Source of the DNA: Apibacter raozihei
Lineage (GTDB): Bacteria; Bacteroidota; Bacteroidia; Flavobacteriales; Weeksellaceae
Direction: 5' to 3'
Assembly: GCF_004014855.1 (NCBI RefSeq)
Contig: NZ_CP034930.1
Location: 1,860,001 to 1,924,000 of the forward strand
DNA: 64,000 nucleotides
Positions 8,765-18,352 of this stretch are shown here, in pieces. The position numbers were made by a program, and so were the translations under genes. The first letter of the stretch is position 1. Every line of letters starts with the position of its first letter. The notes below the pieces were generated by a model, which saw only the letters and a program-made list of their open reading frames with translations, did not search any database and was not told where the DNA came from.

Positions 8765-10609
8765 ATGTGTGGAATAACAGGGTATATAGGTAGTAAAGAA
8801 GCTTATCCCATCATAATAAACGGGTTAAAAAGACTGGAATACAGAGGGTACGATAGTGCGGGTATAGTACTGATTGAAAATGGTAACTTTGAGTTAAGAA
8901 AAACTAAAGGTAAGGTTTCTGATTTAGAAGAAAGATGTACAGATTTAAATTCAAAGGCTACTATCGGAATTGGTCATACTCGTTGGGCAACACACGGTGT
9001 ACCAAGTGATACCAATTCTCATCCTCATTTATCAAACAATGGAAAAATAGCACTTATACATAACGGAATCATTGAAAACTATGATACACTGAAAATAATG
9101 CTTACTTCCAAAGGTTTTACATTCAAAAGTGAAACAGATACAGAAGTCTTAGTTAACCTTATTCAGTTTATGCAGGATTCTCAGCAAGTAGATTTATCCA
9201 CAGCAGTTAGATATGCATTAAATGAAGTTATCGGAGCTTATGCAATTGCAGTAATGGAAGTTGACAAACCGGAAGAAATTGTTGTAGCCAGATTAAGTAG
9301 TCCTTTAGCAATAGGAATAGGGGAAAATGAATATTTTATTGCTTCAGATGCATCGCCTTTTATAGAATTTACTAAAGAAGCTATGTACCTTGAAGATGGT
9401 GAGATGGCACGCATTACTTTAAAAGGAGTTGATGTATATAAAATTAAAGATAATACCAAAGTAAGTCCTATTATTCAGGAATTAAAACTTAGCTTGGAAG
9501 AAATAGAAAAAGGCGGGTATGAGCATTTCATGCTAAAAGAAATACACGAACAGCCTAAATCTATCATGGATACCATGAGAGGAAGATTATTGGTTGAAGA
9601 AGGTATTATTCAGATGGCAGGTATATGGGATTATCAGGAAAAATTTTTAAATGCTGAAAGAATCATTATAATATCATGTGGAACGTCGTGGCATGCAGGA
9701 TTGGTTGGAGAGTATTTAATTGAAGATTTGGCAAGAATACCGGTAGAAGTTGAATATGCATCTGAATTTAGATATAGAAATCCAATTATAACAGATAAGG
9801 ATATAGTAATAGCTATTTCTCAATCTGGTGAAACTGCAGATTCTTTAGCCGCATTAAAACTTGCCAAGGAAAAAGGAGCGTTTATTTATGGTATTTGTAA
9901 TGTTGTAGATTCATCCATAGCACGGTTAACCGATGCTGGATCATATACACATGCAGGTCCTGAGATAGGAGTTGCTTCAACAAAGGCTTTCACTGCTCAG
10001 CTTGCAGTTCTCGCAATGATTGCAATTAAATTAGCTAAACACAAAGGTACGATTAGCAAAGAAAAATTTAATTCATTAATTACCGAGCTGGAAACTATAC
10101 CGGAAAAAGTAGAGGAAGTAATTAAAGTAACTGAAGAACAGATTAAAAAGATTGCTGAACAATATGCTGGCGTTAGTAATTGTTTATACTTAGGACGTGG
10201 GTATAACTATCCGATAGCTTTGGAAGGTGCTCTTAAATTGAAAGAAATTTCTTATATACATGCAGAAGGTTATCCTGCTGCAGAAATGAAGCATGGGCCT
10301 ATTGCATTAATTGATGAAAACATGCCTGTAGTTGTTATTGCTCCAAAAACAGAACATTACGAAAAAATTGTAAGTAATATTCAGGAGATTAACTCCAGAA
10401 GAGGAAAAGTAATAGCCATTGTTACTGAAGGTGATACCCAAGTTAAAGGAATGGTTACAGAATCTATCGAAGTACCAGATGTTTCCGAATGTTTTACTCC
10501 AATTTTAACATCAATTCCCTTACAGTTGTTAGCTTATTATATAGCTGTTTTAAGAGGTGTTAATGTAGATCAGCCACGAAATTTAGCAAAATCTGTTACT
10601 GTTGAATAA
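8765..10609 (+). CDS. glmS: Glutamine-fructose-6-phosphate aminotransferase (isomerizing)
   Basis: Makes glucosamine 6-phosphate for peptidoglycan and lipopolysaccharide. At 614 residues it is full length. It has an N-terminal Ntn glutaminase starting MCGITGYIG (Cys2 nucleophile), with RWATHG near residue 75, then two SIS isomerase domains (SCGTSWHAG near 301, SQSGETADS near 352). The C-terminal end NLAKSVTVE is typical. The start is fixed by the need for Cys2. It is cotranscribed with or downstream of the DUF4270 gene and ends at a strong terminator. Confidence 0.97.
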   Translation: MCGITGYIGSKEAYPIIINGLKRLEYRGYDSAGIVLIENGNFELRKTKGKVSDLEERCTDLNSKATIGIGHTRWATHGVPSDTNSHPHLSNNGKIALIHNGIIENYDTLKIMLTSKGFTFKSETDTEVLVNLIQFMQDSQQVDLSTAVRYALNEVIGAYAIAVMEVDKPEEIVVARLSSPLAIGIGENEYFIASDASPFIEFTKEAMYLEDGEMARITLKGVDVYKIKDNTKVSPIIQELKLSLEEIEKGGYEHFMLKEIHEQPKSIMDTMRGRLLVEEGIIQMAGIWDYQEKFLNAERIIIISCGTSWHAGLVGEYLIEDLARIPVEVEYASEFRYRNPIITDKDIVIAISQSGETADSLAALKLAKEKGAFIYGICNVVDSSIARLTDAGSYTHAGPEIGVASTKAFTAQLAVLAMIAIKLAKHKGTISKEKFNSLITELETIPEKVEEVIKVTEEQIKKIAEQYAGVSNCLYLGRGYNYPIALEGALKLKEISYIHAEGYPAAEMKHGPIALIDENMPVVVIAPKTEHYEKIVSNIQEINSRRGKVIAIVTEGDTQVKGMVTESIEVPDVSECFTPILTSIPLQLLAYYIAVLRGVNVDQPRNLAKSVTVE

Positions 10610-10630
10610 TACTTAACATTACATAAAATA

Positions 10631-10662
10631 AAAAAAGACCTGAATATTCAGGTCTTTTTTTA
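10631..10662 (+). terminator. Rho-independent terminator after glmS
   Basis: A near-perfect hairpin AAAAAAGACCTGAA / TTCAGGTCTTTTTT with a minimal loop and T-run lies 22 bases past the glmS stop. Confidence 0.9.
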
Positions 10663-10751
10663 TTTTGGGTAGTAAATATCATAGAAATTACCACTTAAAA
10701 ATCGTAAAATACATAAAGAAATAGAGTAATTTTGTAAAAAATAAATAAACA

Positions 10752-12275
10752 ATGAATAAAAAAGTAATCTTGATGATTTTAGATGGGTGGGGTATAGCTA
10801 CAGATAAAAGTGTCTCAGCTATAGATCAGGCTCATACACCATTTATGGATAGTTGTTTTCAAAAATATTCAAATACTACTTTGGTTACTTACGGTCTGGA
10901 TGTAGGACTGCCTAAAGGACAGATGGGAAACTCTGAAGTTGGGCATATGAATTTAGGAGCCGGAAGAGTTGTTTACCAAAATTTAACAAAAATAAATTTG
11001 GCTGTAGAAAATGGAACACTTGGAAATGAGGAAGAATTAAAAAAAGCTTTTGAATTTGCAAAGTCAAACAATAAACCTGTACATTTCATAGGATTAGTAT
11101 CTGATGGAGGTGTACATTCTCATATTACTCATTTAAAGGCTTTAGTTGAGTCAGCAAACGCTTCGGATGTGAAAAATGTCTATGTTCATGCTTTTACAGA
11201 CGGAAGAGACTGTGATCCGCAAAGCGGTAAAAAGTTCATTAGTGAAACTATTGATTTTTGTAAAGAAAACAATGCTAAATTAGCATCAGTGGTTGGTAGA
11301 TATTATGCGATGGATAGAGATAAACGATGGGAAAGAGTGAAAATTGCCTATGATGTTATGATTAATGCAGAAGGAAATTTAACAGATCAACCATTAGAAG
11401 CTATTCAACAATCTTATAATGAAGGAATAACCGATGAATTTTTAATGCCGATTGTTGTCTCTGAAAATGGAAATCCAGTTGCAAAAATTCAGGAAGGAGA
11501 TGTAGTTATCTGTTTTAATTTTAGAACTGATCGTCCAAGAGAAATTGTTGATGTTTTATCTCAGCATGATCATCCAGAAGTAGGAATAAAAAAACTGGAT
11601 TTATATTTTGTTACTATGACTGAGTATGATGAAACATTTTCCAATATTCACGTTATATTTAAAGAAGATACAATTAAAAATACTCTAGGAGAAGTTATAG
11701 CAAATGCTGCTATGAAACAAATACGTATTGCTGAAACTGAAAAATATCCCCATGTTACTTTCTTTTTCTCGGGTGGGGAAGAAAAAGTTTTTGCCAATGA
11801 ACAAAGAATTTTAGCTCCTTCGCCTAAAGATGTTCCTACCTATGACCTTAAGCCTCAAATGGCAGCCTATGACATAAGAGATGCAATTATTCCGGAATTA
11901 GAAAAACAAGAAGTTAATTTTGTTTGTCTGAATTTTGCTAATACTGATATGGTAGGTCATACAGGAGTTTTTGAAGCAGCTGTAAAAGCAGCGGAAGTTG
12001 TGGATGAATGTGCTAGTGATATTTGTCAGACTGCATTGAAAAATGGATATACTACATTGATCATTGCAGATCATGGTAATTCTGATAAAATGAAAAACGA
12101 AGATGGATCTCCAAACACTCAACATACAACCAATCTGGTACCTTTGGTTGTTGTAGATGAACAGCAATATAAATTGAAACAGGGAAAATTAGGAGATATA
12201 GCTCCTACAATTTTAACTTTAATGGGATTACCTATCCCTGTTGAAATGACAGGTGATATTTTAATACAAGATTAG
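10752..12275 (+). CDS. gpmI: 2,3-bisphosphoglycerate-independent phosphoglycerate mutase
   Basis: Interconverts 3- and 2-phosphoglycerate in glycolysis and gluconeogenesis; cytosolic, Mn-dependent. 507 residues, the normal length. Visible features are the N-terminal metal site MILDGWG (residues 7-13), the phosphoserine nucleophile GNSEVGH (Ser near 62), FTDGRDCDP near 150, and IADHGNSDKM near 440 with further metal ligands. A -7-like TAATTTTG at 10727-10734 lies just before the gene. Confidence 0.97.
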   Translation: MNKKVILMILDGWGIATDKSVSAIDQAHTPFMDSCFQKYSNTTLVTYGLDVGLPKGQMGNSEVGHMNLGAGRVVYQNLTKINLAVENGTLGNEEELKKAFEFAKSNNKPVHFIGLVSDGGVHSHITHLKALVESANASDVKNVYVHAFTDGRDCDPQSGKKFISETIDFCKENNAKLASVVGRYYAMDRDKRWERVKIAYDVMINAEGNLTDQPLEAIQQSYNEGITDEFLMPIVVSENGNPVAKIQEGDVVICFNFRTDRPREIVDVLSQHDHPEVGIKKLDLYFVTMTEYDETFSNIHVIFKEDTIKNTLGEVIANAAMKQIRIAETEKYPHVTFFFSGGEEKVFANEQRILAPSPKDVPTYDLKPQMAAYDIRDAIIPELEKQEVNFVCLNFANTDMVGHTGVFEAAVKAAEVVDECASDICQTALKNGYTTLIIADHGNSDKMKNEDGSPNTQHTTNLVPLVVVDEQQYKLKQGKLGDIAPTILTLMGLPIPVEMTGDILIQD

Positions 12276-12427
12276 ATAAAACTTTCTGATTATCAGATTA
12301 TATGCATTTTGATATAATTATTTTTATTTCATTATTCGTAGGTTTAACATTTAAAATTAAAAATATTTGTATGTTTTATCTTTGATTTTTGTTATTTATT
12401 TAACATATTTTTAACAATTTTGAAATA

Positions 12428-12457
12428 TTGTCAGATAGGGTATAATAACTATTTTTG
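12428..12457 (+). promoter_or_regulatory. Well-formed Bacteroidota promoter for the tssD pair
   Basis: A TTG -33 element (12428-12430) and a TATTTTTG -7 box (12450-12457) are separated by 19 bases, which fits the Bacteroidota pattern. The predicted transcript has an untranslated leader of about 70 bases before the first tssD at 12534. It is one of the two best promoters in the window. Confidence 0.65.
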
Positions 12458-12533
12458 TACAAAGTCTCAAAAAGCGATTGTTAACACAGAAATTTATTTT
12501 TTTTAACTAAATAATATTATTAAAATTCTTATT

Positions 12534-12920
12534 ATGTCATTTAAAGCCAAACTAGAAGTAGCAGGTAAAAAGTATAATATTTTAAATATTAATTACTCGC
12601 TTGCTCAAGAAACAGATCCAACAGGACGACCGTCTTCTCAAACAAGAGGAGGTAGAATAGAAATTACTGTAGAATCTACGGGAGAAACAGATATTTTTGA
12701 ATGGATGACCAACAGTTTTGAGAGAAAGGACGGAAAAGTTGTCTTTGTAAAAAGAGACTCTGACGCAACTCTCAAAGAACTTAATTTTTTTGACGGATAC
12801 GTTGTAAAGTACAAAGAAAATTTTGATGCTATTGGTAGAAATCCTTTAACTGAGACTTTTACCATATCAGCAAAGGGGATCAAAATGGGTACTGGAGAAC
12901 ATATTAATGAATGGGTATAA
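12534..12920 (+). CDS. tssD: Type VI secretion tube protein TssD (Hcp-like), copy 1
   Basis: A 128-residue protein of the Bacteroidota TssD/Hcp family. These proteins stack as hexameric rings to form the inner tube fired by T6SS, and can carry effectors. It starts MSFKAKLEVAGKKYNIL and contains the family's DPTGRPSSQTRGGRIEITVES core near residue 24 and a beta-rich remainder ending NEWV. It has no signal peptide, as expected. A second tssD follows 106 bases downstream after a hairpin. No other tss gene lies in the window, so this is an orphan tube pair. Confidence 0.85.
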   Translation: MSFKAKLEVAGKKYNILNINYSLAQETDPTGRPSSQTRGGRIEITVESTGETDIFEWMTNSFERKDGKVVFVKRDSDATLKELNFFDGYVVKYKENFDAIGRNPLTETFTISAKGIKMGTGEHINEWV

Positions 12921-12969
12921 CCCTTTTTTAGTACATTCACCTAGATAAGTACACATAGGAAATTAAAAA

Positions 12970-12997
12970 TAAAAGGGGGTTTTTGACTCCCTTTTTT
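12970..12997 (+). terminator. Hairpin terminator or attenuator between the two tssD genes
   Basis: AAAAGGGGG and CTCCCTTTT arms around TTTTTGA are followed by T. It probably reduces readthrough, making copy 1 more abundant than copy 2 unless the latter has its own promoter. Confidence 0.65.
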
Positions 12998-13026
12998 CAT
13001 AGCGTATTAATTATAAAATTACAATT

Positions 13027-13425
13027 ATGTCATCTTTTTTAGCTAAAATAGAAATCGACGGAGAAAGTTATAATGTTTTAAATTGTAGATACAGTTTTGT
13101 TCAAGGTGTTGATAGTACCGGAAAACCTCAGGCAACTATAAGAGGTGGACAAATTGAATTGACTGTTGAATCTAATGGGAAATCAAATTTTATAGATTGG
13201 ATGTTATCTTCTGAAAAAACAAAAGATGCCTCAATAATATTTTATCGTAGAGATGCTATGAGTCGTTTGCAGGAAGTAAAATTTGAAAAAGGATATTGTA
13301 TAGAATTTTCTGAAGAATTTAATTCAGTAAATTCAGATCCCATGTCAATAAAAATGTTAATTGTTGCTAAAACAATTACGATTGCCAATGTAGCTTTTGA
13401 AAATAGTTGGAAAATAGGTAGTTGA
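13027..13425 (+). CDS. tssD: Type VI secretion tube protein TssD (Hcp-like), copy 2
   Basis: A 132-residue paralogue of the preceding gene with the same framework: MSSFLAKIEIDGESYNVL, then DSTGKPQATIRGGQIELTVES, and a tail ending ENSWKIGS. The two proteins are clearly related but diverged, so they are not a recent duplicate. Different Hcp paralogues often carry different effectors, but no candidate effector is adjacent. The stop codon touches a strong terminator shared with the convergent S46 peptidase gene. Confidence 0.83.
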   Translation: MSSFLAKIEIDGESYNVLNCRYSFVQGVDSTGKPQATIRGGQIELTVESNGKSNFIDWMLSSEKTKDASIIFYRRDAMSRLQEVKFEKGYCIEFSEEFNSVNSDPMSIKMLIVAKTITIANVAFENSWKIGS

Positions 13426-13452
13426 AAAAAGCCTCTTTAAGAGGCTTTTTTC
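13425..13452. terminator. Bidirectional terminator between tssD copy 2 and S46 peptidase
   Basis: AAAAAAGCCTC TTTAA GAGGCTTTTTT is a compact symmetrical hairpin lying between two converging stop codons. Confidence 0.88.
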
Positions 13453-15599
13453 TATTTTATAATTTTTAGTTCATTAATCAGTCTTTGCGCATTTGCGTAT
13501 TTATCCATAATAAAAAGAACATAGCGCATATCTACCATAATATTTCTACAGATTTTAGGATCATAATTAAGGTCGCTCATCGTTCCTTCCCATACTCTGT
13601 CAAAATTTAGTCCTACTAAGTTTCCGTCAGCATCTAAAGCAGGACTTCCGGAATTTCCACCAGTCGTATGATTCGTAGCAATATAATTGACAGGTAATTC
13701 ACCATTTTGCGCATAAGAACCATATTCTTTTTTATTATATAAATCTAATAGTTTATCAGATACATCAAACTCATAATCTCCGGGTACATATTTTTCTACA
13801 ACACCCTTTAATGTTGAAAACGGCTCGTAATATACAGCATCCTTGGGCTGATATCCATCAATTTTACCATAAGTTACACGTAAAGTCGAGTTAGCATCGG
13901 GAAAGAATTTTTTATTAGGAAAAGCTCTTAGTTGAGCTTCCATATACTGTCTTTGTAAGCTGTCCAGTTTGTCCTGATAAAAATAATAATCAGGAGCAAT
14001 ACCATTCCTGTATATATCTAAATAAGAAGATACAAAATTAATAACCGGATCGTTTTTTAACACTTTAACTATTTCATCTTGTTTTGAATCTTTAAGAAAT
14101 TGTATCAGATTACCTTTTTTTCCAGTTACCAATGAATGATCCCAAAGCTGAGACATATAATTTTCTGTATACTCTTTCGATTGAAATTCAATATAATTTT
14201 GAGGTTGAAATTTAGGTTCTATATTTTGAGAATACAAAGAAACTAATTGTGCCGAAACTTGCTTATCTAATTCTGCATCATAGTTTTTTAAAATTCCGCT
14301 TATAGTACCTATTGTTTTTTCTTTAGAAACACTAAAAGAGCTTAAAGTTTTTAGTAGATCTGATAACAAAATGGCCATTTTAAAGGTTTCTGAATTATAG
14401 TAGAAAACCTCATTAAAATAAACAAAACCTTTTACATAAGTATTGTTTTTAGAGTAGATCTGATTAAAAGAATTTAATAAATCACCATATTTATTTTTTT
14501 CATCCTGGTGGGCATTTAAGAAAGAGGAAAACTCTTTTTCATAAGCTAACTTTTTAGCTACTGCTTGAGATTGTACCAATCCTTGTTTTTCTCCTATCCA
14601 TTTTTTCCATCCATTTGCAATAGAAGCATATTTTGAAGAATATTTAATTTTAATTTCTTTGTCTTCCCTCATTTTTTTATCCAAAATTTTAAGAGTAGCA
14701 TCTCTTAATGAAATTCTCGCAGGGTTAATAGTTTCAATTCTCTGTATCAATGCATAGGAAGGTAAGTATTCCTGAGTATTTCCAGGAAACCCGTAGACAA
14801 AAGAAAAATCTCCTGATTTTTTTTCTTTAATTGATATAGGTAAAAAATATTTGGGTTTATAAGGAACATTATCTTTTGAGAATTTAGCTGGCTTATTATT
14901 TTTATCAGCGTAAATTCTGAATAATGAAAAATCACCGGTATGTCTTGGCCATACCCAATTATCAGTATCAGAACCGAATTTACCAATAGAAGACGGAGGA
15001 GCTCCAACTAATCGTACGTCTTCAAAAGTTTCTGTTAAAAATAAGTAATACTGATTTCCATTGTAAAAAGGTATAATTTTAATACCTTGATAGTCTTCTT
15101 TTTTAAAACTTTGAGCAAGGGCGGCAATATTTGAATCAATTATAGAACTGCGTTCTGTTTCAGACAAATTTAGTTTAATACCATTTAAAACAGATGTAGT
15201 AACGTCCTTTATATCCACAATAAACGTAACATTTAATCCATCATTGGGGAGTTCACTCTCTAAGCTGTTTGCCCAAAAACCATTGGAAAGTAAATTGTTA
15301 TTTACCGTGGAATGAGATTGTATTTGAGAATATCCACAGTGATGATTGGTCAATAATAAACCCTGAGGCGAAATTATTTCCGATGTACAACCTCCTCCAA
15401 AGTGAGCAATTGCATCTTTAATACTTGTTTTATCAGGATCGAAAATTTGTTTTGCAGAAATTTTCATTCCCATTTGTTTCATTTCCTTTTCATTTAATTG
15501 ATTAGGAATCCACATTCCTCCACCTTGCTGAGCATTAAACCCTTGTTGGTTAACAAGTAAGATCAGAGTAATCAGAATTAATTTCGTATTTATTTTCAT
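13452..15599 (-). CDS. S46-family dipeptidyl-peptidase, DPP11-like (Asp/Glu-specific)
   Basis: A periplasmic exopeptidase that removes dipeptides from oligopeptides, about 715 residues. The start at 15599 (MKINTKLILITLILL) gives a clean signal peptide ending near FNAQQ; an upstream in-frame ATG would add an unneeded hydrophobic stretch. The catalytic His is in TNHHCGYSQIQ and the nucleophile in GGNSGSPALDADG. The residue 18 positions after the nucleophile Ser is Arg (in NFDRVW). In the Porphyromonas enzymes this position is Arg in DPP11 and Gly in DPP7, so acidic P1 specificity is inferred. A -7 box (15618-15625, reverse) lies upstream. Confidence 0.9.
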   Translation of the reverse strand: MKINTKLILITLILLVNQQGFNAQQGGGMWIPNQLNEKEMKQMGMKISAKQIFDPDKTSIKDAIAHFGGGCTSEIISPQGLLLTNHHCGYSQIQSHSTVNNNLLSNGFWANSLESELPNDGLNVTFIVDIKDVTTSVLNGIKLNLSETERSSIIDSNIAALAQSFKKEDYQGIKIIPFYNGNQYYLFLTETFEDVRLVGAPPSSIGKFGSDTDNWVWPRHTGDFSLFRIYADKNNKPAKFSKDNVPYKPKYFLPISIKEKKSGDFSFVYGFPGNTQEYLPSYALIQRIETINPARISLRDATLKILDKKMREDKEIKIKYSSKYASIANGWKKWIGEKQGLVQSQAVAKKLAYEKEFSSFLNAHQDEKNKYGDLLNSFNQIYSKNNTYVKGFVYFNEVFYYNSETFKMAILLSDLLKTLSSFSVSKEKTIGTISGILKNYDAELDKQVSAQLVSLYSQNIEPKFQPQNYIEFQSKEYTENYMSQLWDHSLVTGKKGNLIQFLKDSKQDEIVKVLKNDPVINFVSSYLDIYRNGIAPDYYFYQDKLDSLQRQYMEAQLRAFPNKKFFPDANSTLRVTYGKIDGYQPKDAVYYEPFSTLKGVVEKYVPGDYEFDVSDKLLDLYNKKEYGSYAQNGELPVNYIATNHTTGGNSGSPALDADGNLVGLNFDRVWEGTMSDLNYDPKICRNIMVDMRYVLFIMDKYANAQRLINELKIIK

Positions 15600-15787
15600 A
15601 TAAAAAAACGTATTTTTCAAATATAAAAAAATTGAAGTGATTTTAATTAGAGATACTAACAAATTGAATGTATTTTAAATTAATTAATTAAATTTGTTAT
15701 AAGCAGATAAAGTTTTTGTATATTAACCTATGAAAGACTTTTATCACAAAGAGTTTTCTATACGCTAAAATAATAAAGAACAAGTTT

Positions 15788-18010
15788 ATGTACCAGGTTG
15801 ATCTAGATAAAGAAGAAGAAGAAATAGCCAGACGTTATAAGGATATGCTTCGTAATACCTATAGGGTATTGACTGACGAAAATAAAATTCTTATAAGAAA
15901 AGCTTTTGAAATAGCCAAAGAAGCTCATAAAGACCAAAGAAGAAAAACTGGAGAACCTTATATATATCACCCTTTGGCTGTTGCTAAAATTGTAGCAGAT
16001 GAAATAGGTTTAGGTGCTACAAGCATCGTTTGTGCATTATTACATGATGTCGTAGAAGATACCGATTATACTGTAGAAGATATTAGTCGATTATTTAACC
16101 CCAAAATAGCTAAAATTATAGATGGGTTGACTAAAATATCCAATATAGATCATCAGAACCTGTCTATGCAGTCTGAAAATTACAGGAAACTTCTCTTAAC
16201 GTTATCTGAAGATGTACGGGTAATTCTGGTTAAGATAGCGGACAGACTTCATAATATGAGGACTTTGGACAGTATGAAAGTCTCCAAGCAAAAGAAAATT
16301 GCTGCAGAAACTACTTATATTTATGCCCCTTTAGCTCATCGTATGGGGTTATATACAATTAAATCCGAATTAGAGGATTTAAGTCTTAAATATACAGATC
16401 CGGAAAATTACATATTAATCGTAAAAAAATTAGAGGAAACAGAAATTCATCGTCAAAGATATGTTGACGAATTTACTAAGATTATAAGTGAGAGACTGAA
16501 AGATGAAAATTTAAATTTTTATATAAAAGGAAGACACAAATCTATATTTTCCATTTATAAAAAAATGAAAAAGCAGAATGTGTCTTTTGAAGAAGTTTAT
16601 GATTTATTTGCTATAAGGATCATCTATAAATCGGATGTAAAAAATGAAAAATTTCTGGCATGGAAAATATATTCAATAGTTACTGATGAATTTATACCCA
16701 ATCCAAGCAGGATGAGAGATTGGATAACTACACCTAGGTCTACAGGGTATGAAAGTCTTCACGTTACCGTTATAGGACCGGAATCCAAATGGGTAGAAGT
16801 ACAGATTCGTTCAGAAAGAATGGATGAAATAGCCGAAAAAGGTATAGCTGCTCATTATAAATATAAAGAAGGATATAAAATAGAAGAAGATAATCAGATT
16901 GAAAACTGGATAACTCAGGTTCGTGAAATGCTCGAAAATCAGGATTCAACTAGTACTAAAGAACTTCTAGATGATTTTAAGCTTAATTTATATACAAAAG
17001 ATATATTTATTTTTACGCCTAAAGGAGACTTAAAAGTTTTGTCAATTGGAGCTACAGCCTTAGATTTTGCATATTCTATTCACTCAAGTATAGGAGATCA
17101 TTGTTTGGGAGCTAAAGTCAATAATAAACTCGTTCCTTTAAGCCATAAACTTAAAAGTGGGGATCAGGTTGAGATATTAACATCTATAAATCAGAAACCA
17201 AAACCTGATTGGCTGGATTTTGTAACTACTTCCAAGGCAAGATCAAGAATAAAGGCAGCATTAAATACAGAGAAGAGAAAATATACGGAAGAAGGAAAAG
17301 AACTTTTAATTAGAAAATTAAGACATCTTAAAATAAACTTTACAGAAGCAGAACTTAATTCAATACAAAAATATTTTGGAGCTAAGACAAGTCATGATAT
17401 TTTTTATCAGGTAGCTACAGGAGTAATAGATAGTAAAGAATTAAAAAAATATGCAGATAGTAAAGGAGTACTAAATAATTTTCTTTCACGATTTAGAAAG
17501 CGTCCCATATTAGTAGACCCTAAAGAAACCTCAGAGACCAAAGAAGAAGGTAAATTAGATATGATTGTCTTTGGTGATGACGAAAAAAAACTGGACTATC
17601 AATTGGCTCAGTGTTGTAATCCTATTCCCGGAGACAGAATTTTCGGATTTGTAACCATTAATAAAGGAATTAAAGTTCACAAAGAAACCTGCCCTAATGC
17701 AGTAGATATGCGGGCTAATTATGATTATAGAGTTATTCCTGCCAAGTGGGTTAATAGCGCCAATAGAAATTTTTTAATTGAAGTAGCATTAGAGGGGATT
17801 GACAGGACGGGAATACTTAATGATATAACAACTACTGTATCTAATATGTTGAAAGTAGATATTAAGAAAATTAATATAAACTCAGATGATGGAATTTTTA
17901 AAGGAAATCTAACATTATTTGTTAAAAATACGGTACAGTTGGAAGAAATACTTCAGGCACTTCACAGTTTAGAAGGAATAACGAAAGTTAAAAGAATTGA
18001 AAAAAAATAA
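15788..18010 (+). CDS. rsh: Bifunctional (p)ppGpp synthetase/hydrolase
   Basis: A RelA/SpoT homologue of 740 residues that sets (p)ppGpp levels in the stringent response; cytosolic and ribosome-associated. Domains in order: HD hydrolase (residues 45-200, with YIYHPLAVAKI and the intact HDVVEDTDYT metal motif), synthetase (about 250-370, with RMRDWITTPRSTGYESLHVTV), TGS (about 400-470, FIFTPKGDLKVL), a zinc-finger-like CC region (QCCNPIPGD) and a C-terminal ACT domain (about 665-740). Intact HD and synthetase motifs support both activities, the usual single-RSH situation in Bacteroidota. Confidence 0.95.
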   Translation: MYQVDLDKEEEEIARRYKDMLRNTYRVLTDENKILIRKAFEIAKEAHKDQRRKTGEPYIYHPLAVAKIVADEIGLGATSIVCALLHDVVEDTDYTVEDISRLFNPKIAKIIDGLTKISNIDHQNLSMQSENYRKLLLTLSEDVRVILVKIADRLHNMRTLDSMKVSKQKKIAAETTYIYAPLAHRMGLYTIKSELEDLSLKYTDPENYILIVKKLEETEIHRQRYVDEFTKIISERLKDENLNFYIKGRHKSIFSIYKKMKKQNVSFEEVYDLFAIRIIYKSDVKNEKFLAWKIYSIVTDEFIPNPSRMRDWITTPRSTGYESLHVTVIGPESKWVEVQIRSERMDEIAEKGIAAHYKYKEGYKIEEDNQIENWITQVREMLENQDSTSTKELLDDFKLNLYTKDIFIFTPKGDLKVLSIGATALDFAYSIHSSIGDHCLGAKVNNKLVPLSHKLKSGDQVEILTSINQKPKPDWLDFVTTSKARSRIKAALNTEKRKYTEEGKELLIRKLRHLKINFTEAELNSIQKYFGAKTSHDIFYQVATGVIDSKELKKYADSKGVLNNFLSRFRKRPILVDPKETSETKEEGKLDMIVFGDDEKKLDYQLAQCCNPIPGDRIFGFVTINKGIKVHKETCPNAVDMRANYDYRVIPAKWVNSANRNFLIEVALEGIDRTGILNDITTTVSNMLKVDIKKININSDDGIFKGNLTLFVKNTVQLEEILQALHSLEGITKVKRIEKK

Positions 18011-18352
18011 TTTCAAGTTATCATTAAATTAAGTTTACATAGTTATGTAAATAAGTTTTTTAAATGTATAATGATTTTTCATAATTAAAATACTGTTATA
18101 CTTCTTATTATATAAATTTATAAAAATATAATTATTACAAATTTATAATTTAGAATACATATAATGTAAACTAAAAGTAAAAGACTTTGTAATATTTTTT
18201 GTAATTTGCAAGTCAGATAATATTTATTAGTTAATTTATTAGATAATACTTCTCGGTTTAGAATATTTTGCAGATTTGGTATTCAATTTTAGCACCTAAA
18301 AATCATTTATTTAAATTCATAAAACCTACAAAAAGTAGAATATAGATTAACT
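18011..18352 (+). other. 342-base AT-rich non-coding gap between rsh and HTH gene
   Basis: No gene is seen. A small hairpin TTTACAT-AGTT-ATGTAAA (18034-18051) followed by TAAGTTTTTT may be a weak rsh terminator. A related TTTACAT element occurs inverted near 18165. The stretch near 18186-18208 contains TTTG and TAATTTG elements, but their spacing (12 bases) is too short for a standard promoter. Confidence 0.4.
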
